A DNA stretch of 64,000 nt from Bacillus methanolicus PB1 (GTDB taxonomy: Bacteria > Bacillota > Bacilli > Bacillales > Cytobacillaceae), in contig NZ_AFEU01000001.1 in NCBI RefSeq assembly GCF_000262755.1, forward strand, positions 930,001-994,000. Direction: 5' to 3'. Below, in pieces: positions 1-8,575 of the stretch. Under the pieces are notes generated by a model. It was not told the origin of the DNA. It was given only the letters and a program-made list of their open reading frames with translations, and did not search any database. Position 1 is the first letter of the stretch. Each line of letters opens with the position of its first letter. The position numbers were made by a program, and so were the translations under genes.

Positions 1-18
1 AAATACAGGGAGTTATTT

Positions 19-351
19 CTATTCTTTTTGAATCCCAAACCTTGCGTTTATTTGCCCCCGAAGCATTTGATTACGCACCTTTCTGTCTTCTTCTTTTCGC
101 TTTTCTTTTGCTTTTAGCATTTCCTGCCTGATTTCATATGTTTGAATTCCCTCTTCCCGCTTATTGGCAATTTCAATAAGCTGTTCTACATCAGCAAAGG
201 AATATTTTCTGTTGCCGCCTTCCGTACGTTCGGGAAAAATAAGCTTCCTCTCCTCATAGTATCGAATTTGCCGTTCTGATAATCCTGTTAGTTCACTGAC
301 GATTCCTATCGTGATTACTTTTCTTGTTTTATAGGAAGGATCAATTGCCAT
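19..351 (-). CDS. tnrA: MerR-family nitrogen regulator TnrA
   Basis: This 110-residue protein has an N-terminal MerR-type winged helix-turn-helix at about residues 13-80, including the stretch [18 protein letters not shown], and a short basic C-terminal tail. Length and sequence fit Bacillus subtilis TnrA, which is also 110 residues; GlnR, the close paralogue, is about 135. In the known family, TnrA turns nitrogen-scavenging genes on or off under nitrogen limitation and is held inactive by feedback-inhibited glutamine synthetase through its C-terminal tail. A perfect TnrA box lies 77 bp upstream (428-444), so autoregulation is likely, as in B. subtilis. The start ATG has a GAGGTG ribosome site. 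The gene stands alone. GlnR is the only serious alternative and is made unlikely by length. Confidence 0.93.
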   Translation of the reverse strand: MAIDPSYKTRKVITIGIVSELTGLSERQIRYYEERKLIFPERTEGGNRKYSFADVEQLIEIANKREEGIQTYEIRQEMLKAKEKRKEEDRKVRNQMLRGQINARFGIQKE

Positions 352-427
352 CGCTTTTCACACCTCTTTCATAATCAACACCTTTAATAAAATTATACAC
401 ATAACAGACTTGATGTTAACATATTTA

Positions 428-444
428 TGTAAGAAAATCTGACA
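428..444. promoter_or_regulatory. TnrA box upstream of tnrA
   Basis: The 17-base site TGTAAGAAAATCTGACA matches the TnrA/GlnR consensus TGTNA-N7-TNACA exactly on the minus strand (TGTCA, seven bases, TTACA). It lies about 77 bp before the tnrA start codon, which fits known autoregulation of tnrA. The match is seen; binding is inferred. Confidence 0.8.
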
Positions 445-542
445 TTAAAATATAAATATGATAGGAAATATAACATCTCTGAAGAATTCATTTTTGAAAT
501 ATTGTAAAATGCGAATATACAAAGTTAAAGGAGGATGAGTTA

Positions 543-686
543 ATGATGGTTTTGCAGGAAGTAATCCAAATGGCGAAAAAAATTGTAGAGCTTGACCAAT
601 TGAGGGATGAAATTTGGGAAGAATTTGCCAAAGCCGCTGGCGATGATGCCTATGAACTGCTGCGAAAAGTGCAGAACAGCTTATAA
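543..686 (+). CDS. Small hypothetical protein, 47 residues
   Basis: A short reading frame begins at tandem ATG codons behind a very strong ribosome site (AAAGGAGGATGAG, 528-540) and ends with TAA. The product is acidic and helical in character, with charged residues spaced as in an amphipathic helix (KKIVELDQLRDEIWEEF). It has no membrane segment and no cysteines. It reads in the same direction as cwlJ, about 95 bp downstream, and could share a sporulation-time transcript with it, but no promoter proves that. I do not recognise the family. The ribosome site and codon use make a real gene likely. Confidence 0.6.
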   Translation: MMVLQEVIQMAKKIVELDQLRDEIWEEFAKAAGDDAYELLRKVQNSL

Positions 687-780
687 TTGGGACAATACGA
701 AAAAACTCGCTAAAATTTTTTTCTATCAACTACCTGACTGAACACATATGATAATGTGATGAGACATTGGAGGTGATGTT

Positions 781-1209
781 GTGGCAGTTGTAAAGGCAAC
801 AGAATCAGACATTAATCTTTTGGCAAGATTGTTAAGGGCAGAAGCTGAGGGAGAAGGTAGATTGGGAATGCTGCTTGTCGGCAATGTCGGCATAAATCGT
901 ATCAGAGCAAACTGTTCCGATTTCAAAGGGATACGTACGATCCCGCAAATGGTCTTTCAGCCGCATGCTTTTGAAGCCGTCACGAAAGGATATTTTTATC
1001 AGAGGGCAAGGGAAAGCGAAAAACAGTTAGCCCGACGCTCAGTAAAAGGAGAAAGAAATTGGCCGGCCAAATTCAGTTTGTGGTATTTCAGGCCTCCGGG
1101 CGATTGTCCTCCTACATGGTATAATCAGCCGCATGTAGGTCGTTACAAACTTCACTGTTTTTATGAACCAACCGCCGAAACGTGTGAAAATGTTTATAAT
1201 ACGTTTTAA
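781..1209 (+). CDS. cwlJ: Spore cortex-lytic / cell wall hydrolase CwlJ
   Basis: The 142-residue protein matches B. subtilis CwlJ in length and almost throughout its sequence, with conserved stretches such as LLRAEAEGEG, LVGNVGINR and the end CENVYNTF. It is a Hydrolase_2 (SleB/CwlJ) domain protein with no signal peptide. In the known system CwlJ sits in the spore coat and degrades cortex peptidoglycan during germination, notably in response to Ca-dipicolinate, and depends on GerQ, which is not in this window. Translation starts at GTG 781 behind GGAGGTGA. A CATATGAT element at 744-751 resembles a SigE -10 box, consistent with mother-cell expression, but no convincing -35 was found. A terminator follows directly. 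Confidence 0.95.
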   Translation: MAVVKATESDINLLARLLRAEAEGEGRLGMLLVGNVGINRIRANCSDFKGIRTIPQMVFQPHAFEAVTKGYFYQRARESEKQLARRSVKGERNWPAKFSLWYFRPPGDCPPTWYNQPHVGRYKLHCFYEPTAETCENVYNTF

Positions 1210-1210
1210 T

Positions 1211-1234
1211 GGCGCTGATCGGGCGCCTTTTTGT
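1211..1234 (+). terminator. Intrinsic terminator of cwlJ
   Basis: A GGCGC/GCGCC stem with a seven-base loop is followed by TTTTT, starting two bases after the cwlJ stop codon. Confidence 0.75.
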
Positions 1235-1250
1235 TATATTTTCAAGAATA

Positions 1251-1380
1251 GCGCAAGCGCCTTGATCAGGCCCGACAGCTGCTTGAGGTCCTGCCGGTGA
1301 AGTCGCTCTTTGACTTCATTGGCTGGCGTGACGTGACCTCGAGGGCCTAGGCGCTGGTGCTGAACAGTTTTCAAAGTCAA
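1251..1380. repeat. Structured intergenic repeat, copy 1 (about 130 bp)
   Basis: This GC-rich block contrasts with its AT-rich surroundings. Its ends carry complementary AGCGCC / GGCGCT motifs, and inside is a GAAGTC-loop-GACTTC hairpin. It has no reading frame. From memory, very similar blocks occur between genes in many Bacillaceae genomes. A degenerate second copy is at 59634-59737. Between this block and 1591 the sequence is AT-rich and I see no gene in it. Confidence 0.7.
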
Positions 1381-1590
1381 GCAAGGCCTTCACCAAAACG
1401 AATAAATTATTTCTCATCTTTGCAAAAAACACCATCTATCAGTCATGCAGTCACCTCATTTACCTTTTGGTGAACAAAACAGCTAAATAAATCAAAAACA
1501 ATAGCCCAATACCCGCGAACATCCATCCAACAAAACTTAAATTAGTCATCGGTTAGAAATGATAATTTAAATATGTGCATTTTCAAAAAC

Positions 1591-1682
1591 AAAGGGTCTG
1601 ACCCTCCATTCCAACATTTAAACTAAACACTAATCATACCATTCTATATATCGTCATGTTGGAGGGAGTCAGACCTTTTTTT
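1591..1682. repeat. REP-like inverted repeat with GGGTCTGACCC tip
   Basis: Long imperfect inverted repeat: GGGTCTGACCCTCC and CCAACA on the left, TGTTGGAGGGAGTCAGACC plus a T-run on the right. It ends 11 bp from the dynamin-like gene stop and can act as that gene's terminator on the minus strand. It belongs to the hairpin family seen throughout the window. Confidence 0.7.
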
Positions 1683-1692
1683 GCTAAACTCG

Positions 1693-4443
1693 TTATACTT
1701 GAAGAACTCCTTTTGCGGAGATCGTGATCCACTCATATAGCCGAAGTTTTACTTCAAATAGTGTTAACGGATCGCGGTACGTTTCAGGATTGGCTCTCAT
1801 ATTCTCCAGCCCTTTTTCTTTTTCACTGATTTCCTTTTGCGTTTCTTCTACCATTTGATTCAATACGGCAAACGGGTTTCTGAAGAAAATCGAAATATCA
1901 CGTTCCAGCGATTTCTCAAACAATTCGAATTGAATAAGCAACTTTTTGCTAATTGTTTCGGTAACATCCAAATAATCCTCATTTTCAACAAATTGCTTGT
2001 ATTTTTTATATAACATCGCATTGTTTTGCGGAAAGTTTCCAAACAACCTGCCGGCACTTTTCAATAACATTTGATATGGCGTGCGGCGGAGAAAAATATT
2101 TACCTTATCAATTTGCACGCCGCTTGTCATCCGGTCTGCATCCCGCCGCCAATCATCAAGCACTTTAAAGTCGCAATTCAGCTTAAGCCTCTCTTCCCCG
2201 TACATCGTATTAAAGCCCTCGCTGATTTCATCCAGGAATGATTGGCAGTGATTAAGTTCATCATTTGCCGTTACAATCCATTCCTGAAGAGAACTATAAA
2301 TATTAGGCAAGACCTTCTCGTTTACATAGGCATGCACTCTCCGGTTCATCTCATCATTCAGTTCAAGGTGAATTTTGCGGAAATCGCTGTCTTCTCGAAT
2401 AATATCAGAACTTTCTCGTAAAATTTTAGGAATATTCTTGGAAAGATCTAATTTGATTTCCTCCAAAGCTTTACGGAACGTTCTCGTGATAATTCGCGCT
2501 TTTTCTTTTTCCAAATCAGTTAATTGATTGATTGCACCACTTAGTTTTGCAGCCATTTCTTCATTCCATTTAATTGAATCAGCCAAGCTGTTTTCTAGTT
2601 CTGCCCGTTTATCCAATAAATGCCTGATTAACTTACGAATAAAGATTAATATTTTTTCAATTCGATCGTCTTCATTAATTTGCCGGTTGAAGTTTTTCAA
2701 AAACTCTGCCAGATCATTTTGTTGTTTTCTGCTTCTTAATTGGGATGAATAGGCAAACACGTTCGCCTGCGGAAAAAATGCCCGAACTCTTGAACGAGTC
2801 TCTTCAACAATCTTGGCAGCTTCATGTTCATCATAAATTTCATCAATTTTATTGAGCAGAAAATGAATTGGAAGATTTGGCGCGTATTCCCGAATCTGCA
2901 TAAGGATCTCTTGTTCTCTTTCAGTAAAAGGATCGTTCGCATCAAGAACAAATAATAAACTGTCGGCAAAATGAAGATATTTCAACGCCTCACTTTCAAT
3001 CCGATTGCGTTCATTAAATCCCGGCGTATCAATAAGAGCTATGCTGTTTTCCTGTAAAATTGGCGACGGAAGAGAGAACTCAATAATCGCATTGTCGAAA
3101 CTTTTATTCGACCGTCTCTCAACCAGATCCTGAAACTCCTGGAAACTTGAAACGGCCGATAATTCTTCATCGGATATTTTTCTAATCTCCGATTCGTCAT
3201 GTCCCTTAAATAAAATAACGGATGATGTCGGACCAGTTAGGATATTTTCTCCAAGAACCGAATTGATAAAAGCAGACTTTCCATTTCCTGAAGTTCCTGC
3301 TATAAATAAACGATGTGTTTGGAAATCAACCAGTTCTCTAATGATCCATCTGAAGCGGTGGCCCGGTTCAACATGCTGCGCTTCCGCCCATTTTACGATT
3401 GAATCGAATAAAGTAAGGCTGTATTCCAAACCGTCTGTTTCATTGCGGGAATTGAAAATAAGATTTTCGGCATCATTAATAACCTCTGGACTAATACTGG
3501 TGGGAAATTTCTCGCTCCATGCCAATACCGCTGCGGAAGCAAATAAAACATGAGAACGATCGGCTATTTTAATCCAGTTCGTTAAAATGTTCGGAATAAT
3601 CTCCGCCAAATCTTTCATTAAGTACTTTCCATCGATCAATTCAAAATAAGTTTCCTGATAAAGTGCTGACAGCTCTTTCCAAAATTGTTCCCGGTTTGCA
3701 TCCATACTTAGGAAAAGGTGATTAAATTCCCGCAGCCATGAAAAATATGAACTCGCGTTTCTGTAAGAATTCCATAATGCCAAGACCATCTGTTCAAATC
3801 TTGCCTGATCCGCTCCATATAACACAACTAAGCTTTTTGAAAAATAATGTGGTGCAAAGCTTTTTGTTAATCCTTGTTCTGCATACGTTATTAAAATATC
3901 AAACCAATGATGAGACTCTGTGCGGATTGCTTCATTTACCGCCAATTCAATTGCGCTCTTCCAATCCTGGTGTTTTTCGAAAAAGGCTCGGGCAATGTCG
4001 GTAACATTCGGATAATCAGGATTAAACGATACCACTTTTTTAATTACTTGATCAGCTTTTTCAAGTCTGCCTTGGTCTATGTAAAGTGAAAATAATTGCA
4101 GCATTGCTTCTGATTGTAAAACACTGCTTTCCGCATCAATGGATTTATAAATCTCTTCGGCTGTTGATAATTGCCCGAGTTCATAATAACAATCCGCAAT
4201 ATTTTTCTTCGCCCACGGTTCTAAATCATTATGGGTGTTTTCCCATTTAAAAATAGCTGCTTCATAATCTTTGTTGTGAAAATATACTTCTCCTTGGGCA
4301 AAACGGATCGCGGAAAGGTCCGCTGTCCCATCTTTTTGCCCGGAAAGAAAGGCTTCCCCGAGCACACGGACAGGATTTTTTTCACCCGCTTCCATAAATG
4401 TTTCATAAAATGCTTTTTTGATCAGTTGATTTTCTAACGTCAT
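1693..4443 (-). CDS. TPR-dynamin-like GTPase
   Basis: The 916-residue protein has three parts. Residues of about 40-220 form TPR-like helical hairpins (for example NIADCYYELGQLSTAEEIYK). A GTPase domain follows, with P-loop GTSGNGKS near 382, a switch threonine in GPTSS, DTPG near 472 and NKID near 529. The C-terminal third is helical with coiled-coil character. This fits bacterial dynamin-like proteins, which remodel or protect membranes; fusion to TPR repeats suggests a protein-docking role. It is monocistronic, with a ribosome site GGGGATAAAA before ATG. The physiological function is unknown. The alternative, a generic YdjA/Era-type GTPase, fits less well because of the long helical C-terminus. 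Confidence 0.8.
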   Translation of the reverse strand: MTLENQLIKKAFYETFMEAGEKNPVRVLGEAFLSGQKDGTADLSAIRFAQGEVYFHNKDYEAAIFKWENTHNDLEPWAKKNIADCYYELGQLSTAEEIYKSIDAESSVLQSEAMLQLFSLYIDQGRLEKADQVIKKVVSFNPDYPNVTDIARAFFEKHQDWKSAIELAVNEAIRTESHHWFDILITYAEQGLTKSFAPHYFSKSLVVLYGADQARFEQMVLALWNSYRNASSYFSWLREFNHLFLSMDANREQFWKELSALYQETYFELIDGKYLMKDLAEIIPNILTNWIKIADRSHVLFASAAVLAWSEKFPTSISPEVINDAENLIFNSRNETDGLEYSLTLFDSIVKWAEAQHVEPGHRFRWIIRELVDFQTHRLFIAGTSGNGKSAFINSVLGENILTGPTSSVILFKGHDESEIRKISDEELSAVSSFQEFQDLVERRSNKSFDNAIIEFSLPSPILQENSIALIDTPGFNERNRIESEALKYLHFADSLLFVLDANDPFTEREQEILMQIREYAPNLPIHFLLNKIDEIYDEHEAAKIVEETRSRVRAFFPQANVFAYSSQLRSRKQQNDLAEFLKNFNRQINEDDRIEKILIFIRKLIRHLLDKRAELENSLADSIKWNEEMAAKLSGAINQLTDLEKEKARIITRTFRKALEEIKLDLSKNIPKILRESSDIIREDSDFRKIHLELNDEMNRRVHAYVNEKVLPNIYSSLQEWIVTANDELNHCQSFLDEISEGFNTMYGEERLKLNCDFKVLDDWRRDADRMTSGVQIDKVNIFLRRTPYQMLLKSAGRLFGNFPQNNAMLYKKYKQFVENEDYLDVTETISKKLLIQFELFEKSLERDISIFFRNPFAVLNQMVEETQKEISEKEKGLENMRANPETYRDPLTLFEVKLRLYEWITISAKGVLQV

Positions 4444-4644
4444 TTTTATCCCCCGACCTATATATTTAATCAGTATCTCTTACATACCGTATTCTATAAA
4501 ATATGAATACTTTCCTGTTTCTATCCTTAATATTCTATCAGACATACTTTTGCAGAAAGTTTCAAGTTGCTTTCATTTATAATACATTTTTTTATCGGAG
4601 TGTAAAATTTCAGCTATTTTATGTTATTTATTTGCTTAATATGT

Positions 4645-4688
4645 AAAAAGCTGCACAATCCGTCTGTGGATTTGTGCAGCTTTTTATA
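4645..4688. terminator. Bidirectional terminator between ABC permease and GTPase gene
   Basis: A 14-bp near-perfect stem (AAAAAGCTGCACAA / TTGTGCAGCTTTTT) with a 12-base loop carries A- and T-runs on both sides. It terminates the leftward amino-acid transporter operon. The rest of 4444-4644 is AT-rich promoter-type sequence. Confidence 0.85.
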
Positions 4689-4750
4689 GCGCTGGATGAT
4701 TTTTTCCTTGATTTTTTCGATTTAACAGCAAGTATTCCAATTTCACGGAA

Positions 4751-5407
4751 CTATTCTGTTGCCAACCTTCTTTCAAGACGGCTTAACAAAAAGCTTAACG
4801 TTAGTGTCAACACCAGATATATTAGGGCAGCGGTCAGCAGCGGTTCCCACACACGATAATACTGTCCTTGCATGGCACGAGCCCAGTACATAAGTTCCGG
4901 AGCTGCAACAATGGCAGCGAGGGAAGATTCTTTAATGAGGACAACAAACTCGTTTCCTAGCGGTGGGATCATTCGTTTAAATGCCTGAGGCAAAATAGCA
5001 TATTTCATTGCTTGAACATGGCTCATTCCTAATGAACGGGCCGCTTCCATTTGCCCCCGGTCTATCGATTGGATTCCTGCACGGAATATTTCCGCAATAT
5101 AGGCTGCAGAGTTTAAAGACAGGGCGATAATAGTAGCAATTATTCCGTTTGTTTCTCCATTGAAAATCGGTACAACGCCAAAATGAATGATTAATATTTG
5201 AACAAAGAGCGGCGTACCCCGAAAAAACGTTATATAGCATTCAAACGGGAAAGAAATAAAATTATTTCTAATCATTTTTCCCAGCCCAATAAGTAATCCC
5301 AAAACCGTTCCAATCAAAATACCTGCAATCGACAAACCAATTGTCAGTAATGTCCCCTTCCAAAAAAAAGGAGCATATTCAGCTAAAATATCCAGTCGAA
5401 AATCCAT
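4751..5407 (-). CDS. Polar amino-acid (glutamine-type) ABC transporter permease
   Basis: This 218-residue HisM/GlnP-type inner-membrane permease has about five membrane segments. The cytoplasmic EAA loop that contacts the ATPase reads EAARSLGMSHVQAMKYAILP. The start is placed at the ATG at 5405-5407 because it is preceded by AGGGGGATC; the longer reading frame to 5443 overlaps a hairpin and lacks a ribosome site. It lies 73 bp downstream of a lipoprotein binding protein (5481-6305) with a hairpin between. No ATPase gene follows, so the importer must borrow one, perhaps that at 21306-22034. Glutamine or a related polar amino acid is likely but not proven. Confidence 0.85.
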   Translation of the reverse strand: MDFRLDILAEYAPFFWKGTLLTIGLSIAGILIGTVLGLLIGLGKMIRNNFISFPFECYITFFRGTPLFVQILIIHFGVVPIFNGETNGIIATIIALSLNSAAYIAEIFRAGIQSIDRGQMEAARSLGMSHVQAMKYAILPQAFKRMIPPLGNEFVVLIKESSLAAIVAAPELMYWARAMQGQYYRVWEPLLTAALIYLVLTLTLSFLLSRLERRLATE

Positions 5408-5429
5408 AATGATCCCCCTATGAAACCGA

Positions 5430-5470
5430 AAATTGCGTAACACTTTTCAATCATTGGTTACGCAATTTTT
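5430..5470 (-). promoter_or_regulatory. Intercistronic hairpin between binding protein and permease
   Basis: An 11-bp inverted repeat (AATTGCGTAAC / GTTACGCAATT) lies between the binding-protein gene and the permease, followed on the minus strand by a short TTTT. It may act as a partial terminator or RNA stabiliser that keeps binding protein in excess over permease. Confidence 0.55.
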
Positions 5471-5480
5471 CAGTTGGAAA

Positions 5481-6305
5481 TTATTTCTGCTGTTTTTTCA
5501 ATGTTTCTATATCAGGTTCTGTTCCAAACCATTTTTTATAAATTTTTGCATATGTGCCATTTTCAAAGACTTTGTTAATCGCAGCATCAAAATCTGCTTT
5601 GAGTTTGCTTCCTTTCTGGAACATTAGACCGTAATATTCTTTTTCAAAGGCGTTATCATCTTCAATTACAGTCAGCTTTTTATCAGGGTTATTTTTCGCA
5701 TACTCTTCTACAACTGTATTATCAGCAACCACTGCGTCAGCGCCGCCGCTAGTCAGTTCCATGATTGCCAGATTGTTATTTTCAAATTTCTTAATTTTCT
5801 TGTTGTTTTTGCCGAGCAGCTTTTCAACCGCTTCTTGTCCTGTCGTGCCGTTTTGAACCGCTATTACTTTGTCTTTCAAGTCGGCTGCACTTTTAATATC
5901 ACTGCCTTCAGGAACTAAAATCTTGTTGGTCGACAAAAAGTAAGGAACAGAAAAATCATACGTTTGTTTGCGCTCTTTATTAATGGTAATAGCAGACATC
6001 CCCAAGTCAGAGATATTGTCCTTAATTTCAACAAATAAAGGATCCCATCCTACGTTCACAATTTCAACTTCATAACCTGCTTCTTCTGCCACTGCTTTTA
6101 CAAAATCTACATCAAAGCCGACAATTTCGCCTTTGTCCATATATTCAAACGGTGCATAGTTTGCATCCGTGGCAACTTTCAATTTTTTCTTTTCATTTCC
6201 CGAACTACCGTCAGGTTCTTTTTCCCCGACAGACTGGCTTGTACCACAAGCTGATAAAATTAATGAAAAAATTAAAAAAAACGTAAGAATTGAAAACTTT
6301 TTCAT
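5481..6305 (-). CDS. Amino-acid ABC transporter substrate-binding lipoprotein
   Basis: The 274-residue precursor has a lipoprotein signal (MKKFSILTFFLIFSLILSAC) with lipobox LSAC, so it should be anchored outside the membrane through its cysteine. A flexible linker rich in S, G, E and K follows, then a bilobed SBP_bac_3 domain with the family start KVATDANYAPFEY and the stretch GFDVDFVKAVAEEAGY. Family members bind glutamine, glutamate, arginine or cystine; GlnH-like binding is likely because of the surrounding nitrogen genes. It is the first gene of a two-gene operon with the permease. No TnrA box was found upstream. Confidence 0.87.
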   Translation of the reverse strand: MKKFSILTFFLIFSLILSACGTSQSVGEKEPDGSSGNEKKKLKVATDANYAPFEYMDKGEIVGFDVDFVKAVAEEAGYEVEIVNVGWDPLFVEIKDNISDLGMSAITINKERKQTYDFSVPYFLSTNKILVPEGSDIKSAADLKDKVIAVQNGTTGQEAVEKLLGKNNKKIKKFENNNLAIMELTSGGADAVVADNTVVEEYAKNNPDKKLTVIEDDNAFEKEYYGLMFQKGSKLKADFDAAINKVFENGTYAKIYKKWFGTEPDIETLKKQQK

Positions 6306-6820
6306 CTTATAACCACCTTTTAATTTAAATTTTTTAAATAATAAAAGAATAGCAAGCTATTTATTTTCTTTATTTTTTGACCCGCAATAATTATACCTTT
6401 GAAAGTGTATTCATGCAATATGACGAAAGAATAAACTTTATAGAAAAATAATAATAAGGCTGAATTTTTCTTAATTGTAATATGAAAAGTCTTAAAAATG
6501 AATAATAAATAATGTAGAAAAAATAAACAAAAAACCAATCTCTATAAAAATAGAGTTTTTCTGTCTTAAAGGGTTGATCTGTGAATCGGATAGTAAACCT
6601 TTATTATTGTACGTACTGCCTGAATTTTTTCCTGAAGTAGTAATAAATCATTACTAAATTATTCTTAATTCTAGGCCATATCAGCCGGAATTTTGGACTT
6701 ATCGACGGAAATTGCTGTTCTAACCGCCTTATTGCCGTTCTAAGGTGGAAAATTATTAATACTTTCATTAAAATAGGAAATACATGTGGAATTGATTATA
6801 AAAAGAAAGGCTGAGATAGA
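6306..6820. other. 515-bp intergenic region with short repeats
   Basis: AT-rich divergent spacer. It holds a small hairpin with T-run (CTCTAT-AAAA-ATAGAG-TTTTT, 6540-6560) and, at about 6678-6745, three related roughly 20-bp units ending in GGAAATTGCTGTTCTA, TTATTGCCGTTCTA and a weaker copy. No gene or T-box was found here. Confidence 0.5.
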
Positions 6821-8476
6821 TTGGATCATAATTCTAACTTTATCAGAAGCATTATTAAAGAGGATCTCGAAACAGGTAAGCACAAGGAAATTATTACCCG
6901 TTTCCCTCCGGAGCCAAATGGCTACCTACATATAGGACATGCAAAATCAATAGTTATCAACTTCGGGCTTGCGGATGAATTCAATGGAAAAACAAATTTG
7001 CGTTTTGATGATACAAACCCATTGAAAGAAGATCAGGAGTATGTTGATGCCATCAAAGAAGATGTAAAGTGGCTCGGCTATGAATGGGATGAACTGTGTT
7101 TTGCGTCTGACTATTTTGAAGAAATGTACAACCGGGCAGTGTTGTTGATTAAAAAAGGAAAAGCATATGTCGATGACTTAACACCTGAACAAATCCGCGA
7201 ATACCGCGGAACTCTGACTGAACCCGGAAAAGAAAGCCCATACCGCAACCGCTCTTTAGAAGAAAACCTTGATTTATTCGAACGGATGCGAAACGGCGAA
7301 TTCGAAAGCGGAAGCAAAGTACTGCGTGCAAAAATTGACATGGCATCTCCTAACATTAACATGCGCGATCCTGTTTTATACCGAATTTCCCATGCCAGAC
7401 ACCACAACACCGGGGACAAGTGGTGCATTTATCCTATGTACGACTTTGCCCACCCAATCGGAGATGCGATCGAAGGAGTAACCCACTCCCTATGTACAAC
7501 AGAATTTGAGGACCACCGCCCTCTTTATGACTGGGTTATCAAAGAGTGCGAAATGGAAAACCAGCCGCAGCAAATTGAGTTCGGCCGCTTAAACATCACT
7601 AACACAGTTATGAGTAAACGCAAATTGAAACAGCTTGTGGATGAAGGGTATGTTGACGGCTGGGACGACCCGCGCATGCCGACCATTTCGGGACTAAGAA
7701 GAAGGGGCTATACACCTGAGGCGATCCGCGAGTTTGTAAAAGCAACTGGTGTTTCAAAAAGTTCCGGGGCCGTGGATGCTGCCATGCTGGAACACTTTGT
7801 AAGAGAAGATTTAAAGTTAAAAGCACCGCGTACGATGGCAGTACTGCGGCCATTAAAAGTCGTGATTGCAAATTATCCTGAAGATCAAGTGGAATTGCTC
7901 GATGCCGAAATCAATCCGGAAAATCCCGAAATGGGCATGCGCCAAATTCCTTTCTCGAGAGAGATCTATATCGAACGGGACGACTTTATGGAAAATCCGC
8001 CGAAAAAATATTTCCGACTTTTCCCCGGCAATGAAGTTCGCTTAAAACATGCTTACTTCATAAGGTGTGAAGAAGTTATTAAAGATGAAAACGGTGAAAT
8101 TATTGAACTTCGCTGCACATATGATCCGGAAACAAAAAGCGGCTCCGGCTTTACAGGTCGGAAAGTAAAAGGCACGATTCACTGGGTTGACGCAAAACAT
8201 GCCATTCCAGCTGAATTCAGGCTGTATGAGCCTCTCATTACCGATGAAGACGAAAACGAAGAAGAAAATGAGGAAAAAACATTCCTTGATTATGTGAATC
8301 CAAACTCATTAGAAACCGTCCAAGGCTTTATTGAACCAAATATGAAAGATGTAAAGCCATATGACAAATTCCAATTTTTTCGACACGGCTATTTCAGCGT
8401 AGATTCGAAACACTCAACAAAGGATAAAACTGTGTTTAACCGGATTGTTTCCTTGAAAAGCTCGTTTAAACTGTAA
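6821..8476 (+). CDS. glnS: Glutaminyl-tRNA synthetase
   Basis: The 551-residue class I synthetase charges tRNA-Gln directly with glutamine. The HIGH signature is in LHIGH at residues 37-40, within [13 protein letters not shown], which is diagnostic of the GlnRS/GluRS family in its glutamine form. MSKR is at about 264-267. Length matches E. coli GlnRS (554), with the two beta-barrel anticodon-binding domains at the C-terminus. The start is TTG behind AAAGGCTGAG. Most Bacillus make Gln-tRNA by the GatCAB amidation route and lack this enzyme, so the gene is probably acquired. It is monocistronic and ends in a strong hairpin. Misassignment as GltX is unlikely given the PEPNG motif. Confidence 0.95.
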   Translation: MDHNSNFIRSIIKEDLETGKHKEIITRFPPEPNGYLHIGHAKSIVINFGLADEFNGKTNLRFDDTNPLKEDQEYVDAIKEDVKWLGYEWDELCFASDYFEEMYNRAVLLIKKGKAYVDDLTPEQIREYRGTLTEPGKESPYRNRSLEENLDLFERMRNGEFESGSKVLRAKIDMASPNINMRDPVLYRISHARHHNTGDKWCIYPMYDFAHPIGDAIEGVTHSLCTTEFEDHRPLYDWVIKECEMENQPQQIEFGRLNITNTVMSKRKLKQLVDEGYVDGWDDPRMPTISGLRRRGYTPEAIREFVKATGVSKSSGAVDAAMLEHFVREDLKLKAPRTMAVLRPLKVVIANYPEDQVELLDAEINPENPEMGMRQIPFSREIYIERDDFMENPPKKYFRLFPGNEVRLKHAYFIRCEEVIKDENGEIIELRCTYDPETKSGSGFTGRKVKGTIHWVDAKHAIPAEFRLYEPLITDEDENEEENEEKTFLDYVNPNSLETVQGFIEPNMKDVKPYDKFQFFRHGYFSVDSKHSTKDKTVFNRIVSLKSSFKL

Positions 8477-8482
8477 AAAATT

Positions 8483-8567
8483 AGCTGACTCATAAGGGTC
8501 ATGCTCCCTCCGACAGTGAAAATAGTTGAAGGGGTATGTCCCTTTGCAATTGAGTCAGCCATTTTTT
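8483..8567 (+). terminator. Large nested hairpin after glnS
   Basis: Outer stem GCTGACTCA / TGAGTCAGC followed by TTTTTT, with an inner partly paired segment containing GGGTCATGCTCCCTCC and GGGGTATGTCCC. It is one of the window's REP-like hairpins and works as terminator for glnS and, in reverse, for the lactonase gene. Confidence 0.7.
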
Positions 8568-8575
8568 ATGTTGAT

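Noticed and set aside
3263-4437. Several plus-strand frames opposite the dynamin-like gene
   Set aside because: They are antisense to a long gene with clear GTPase motifs and have no ribosome sites.
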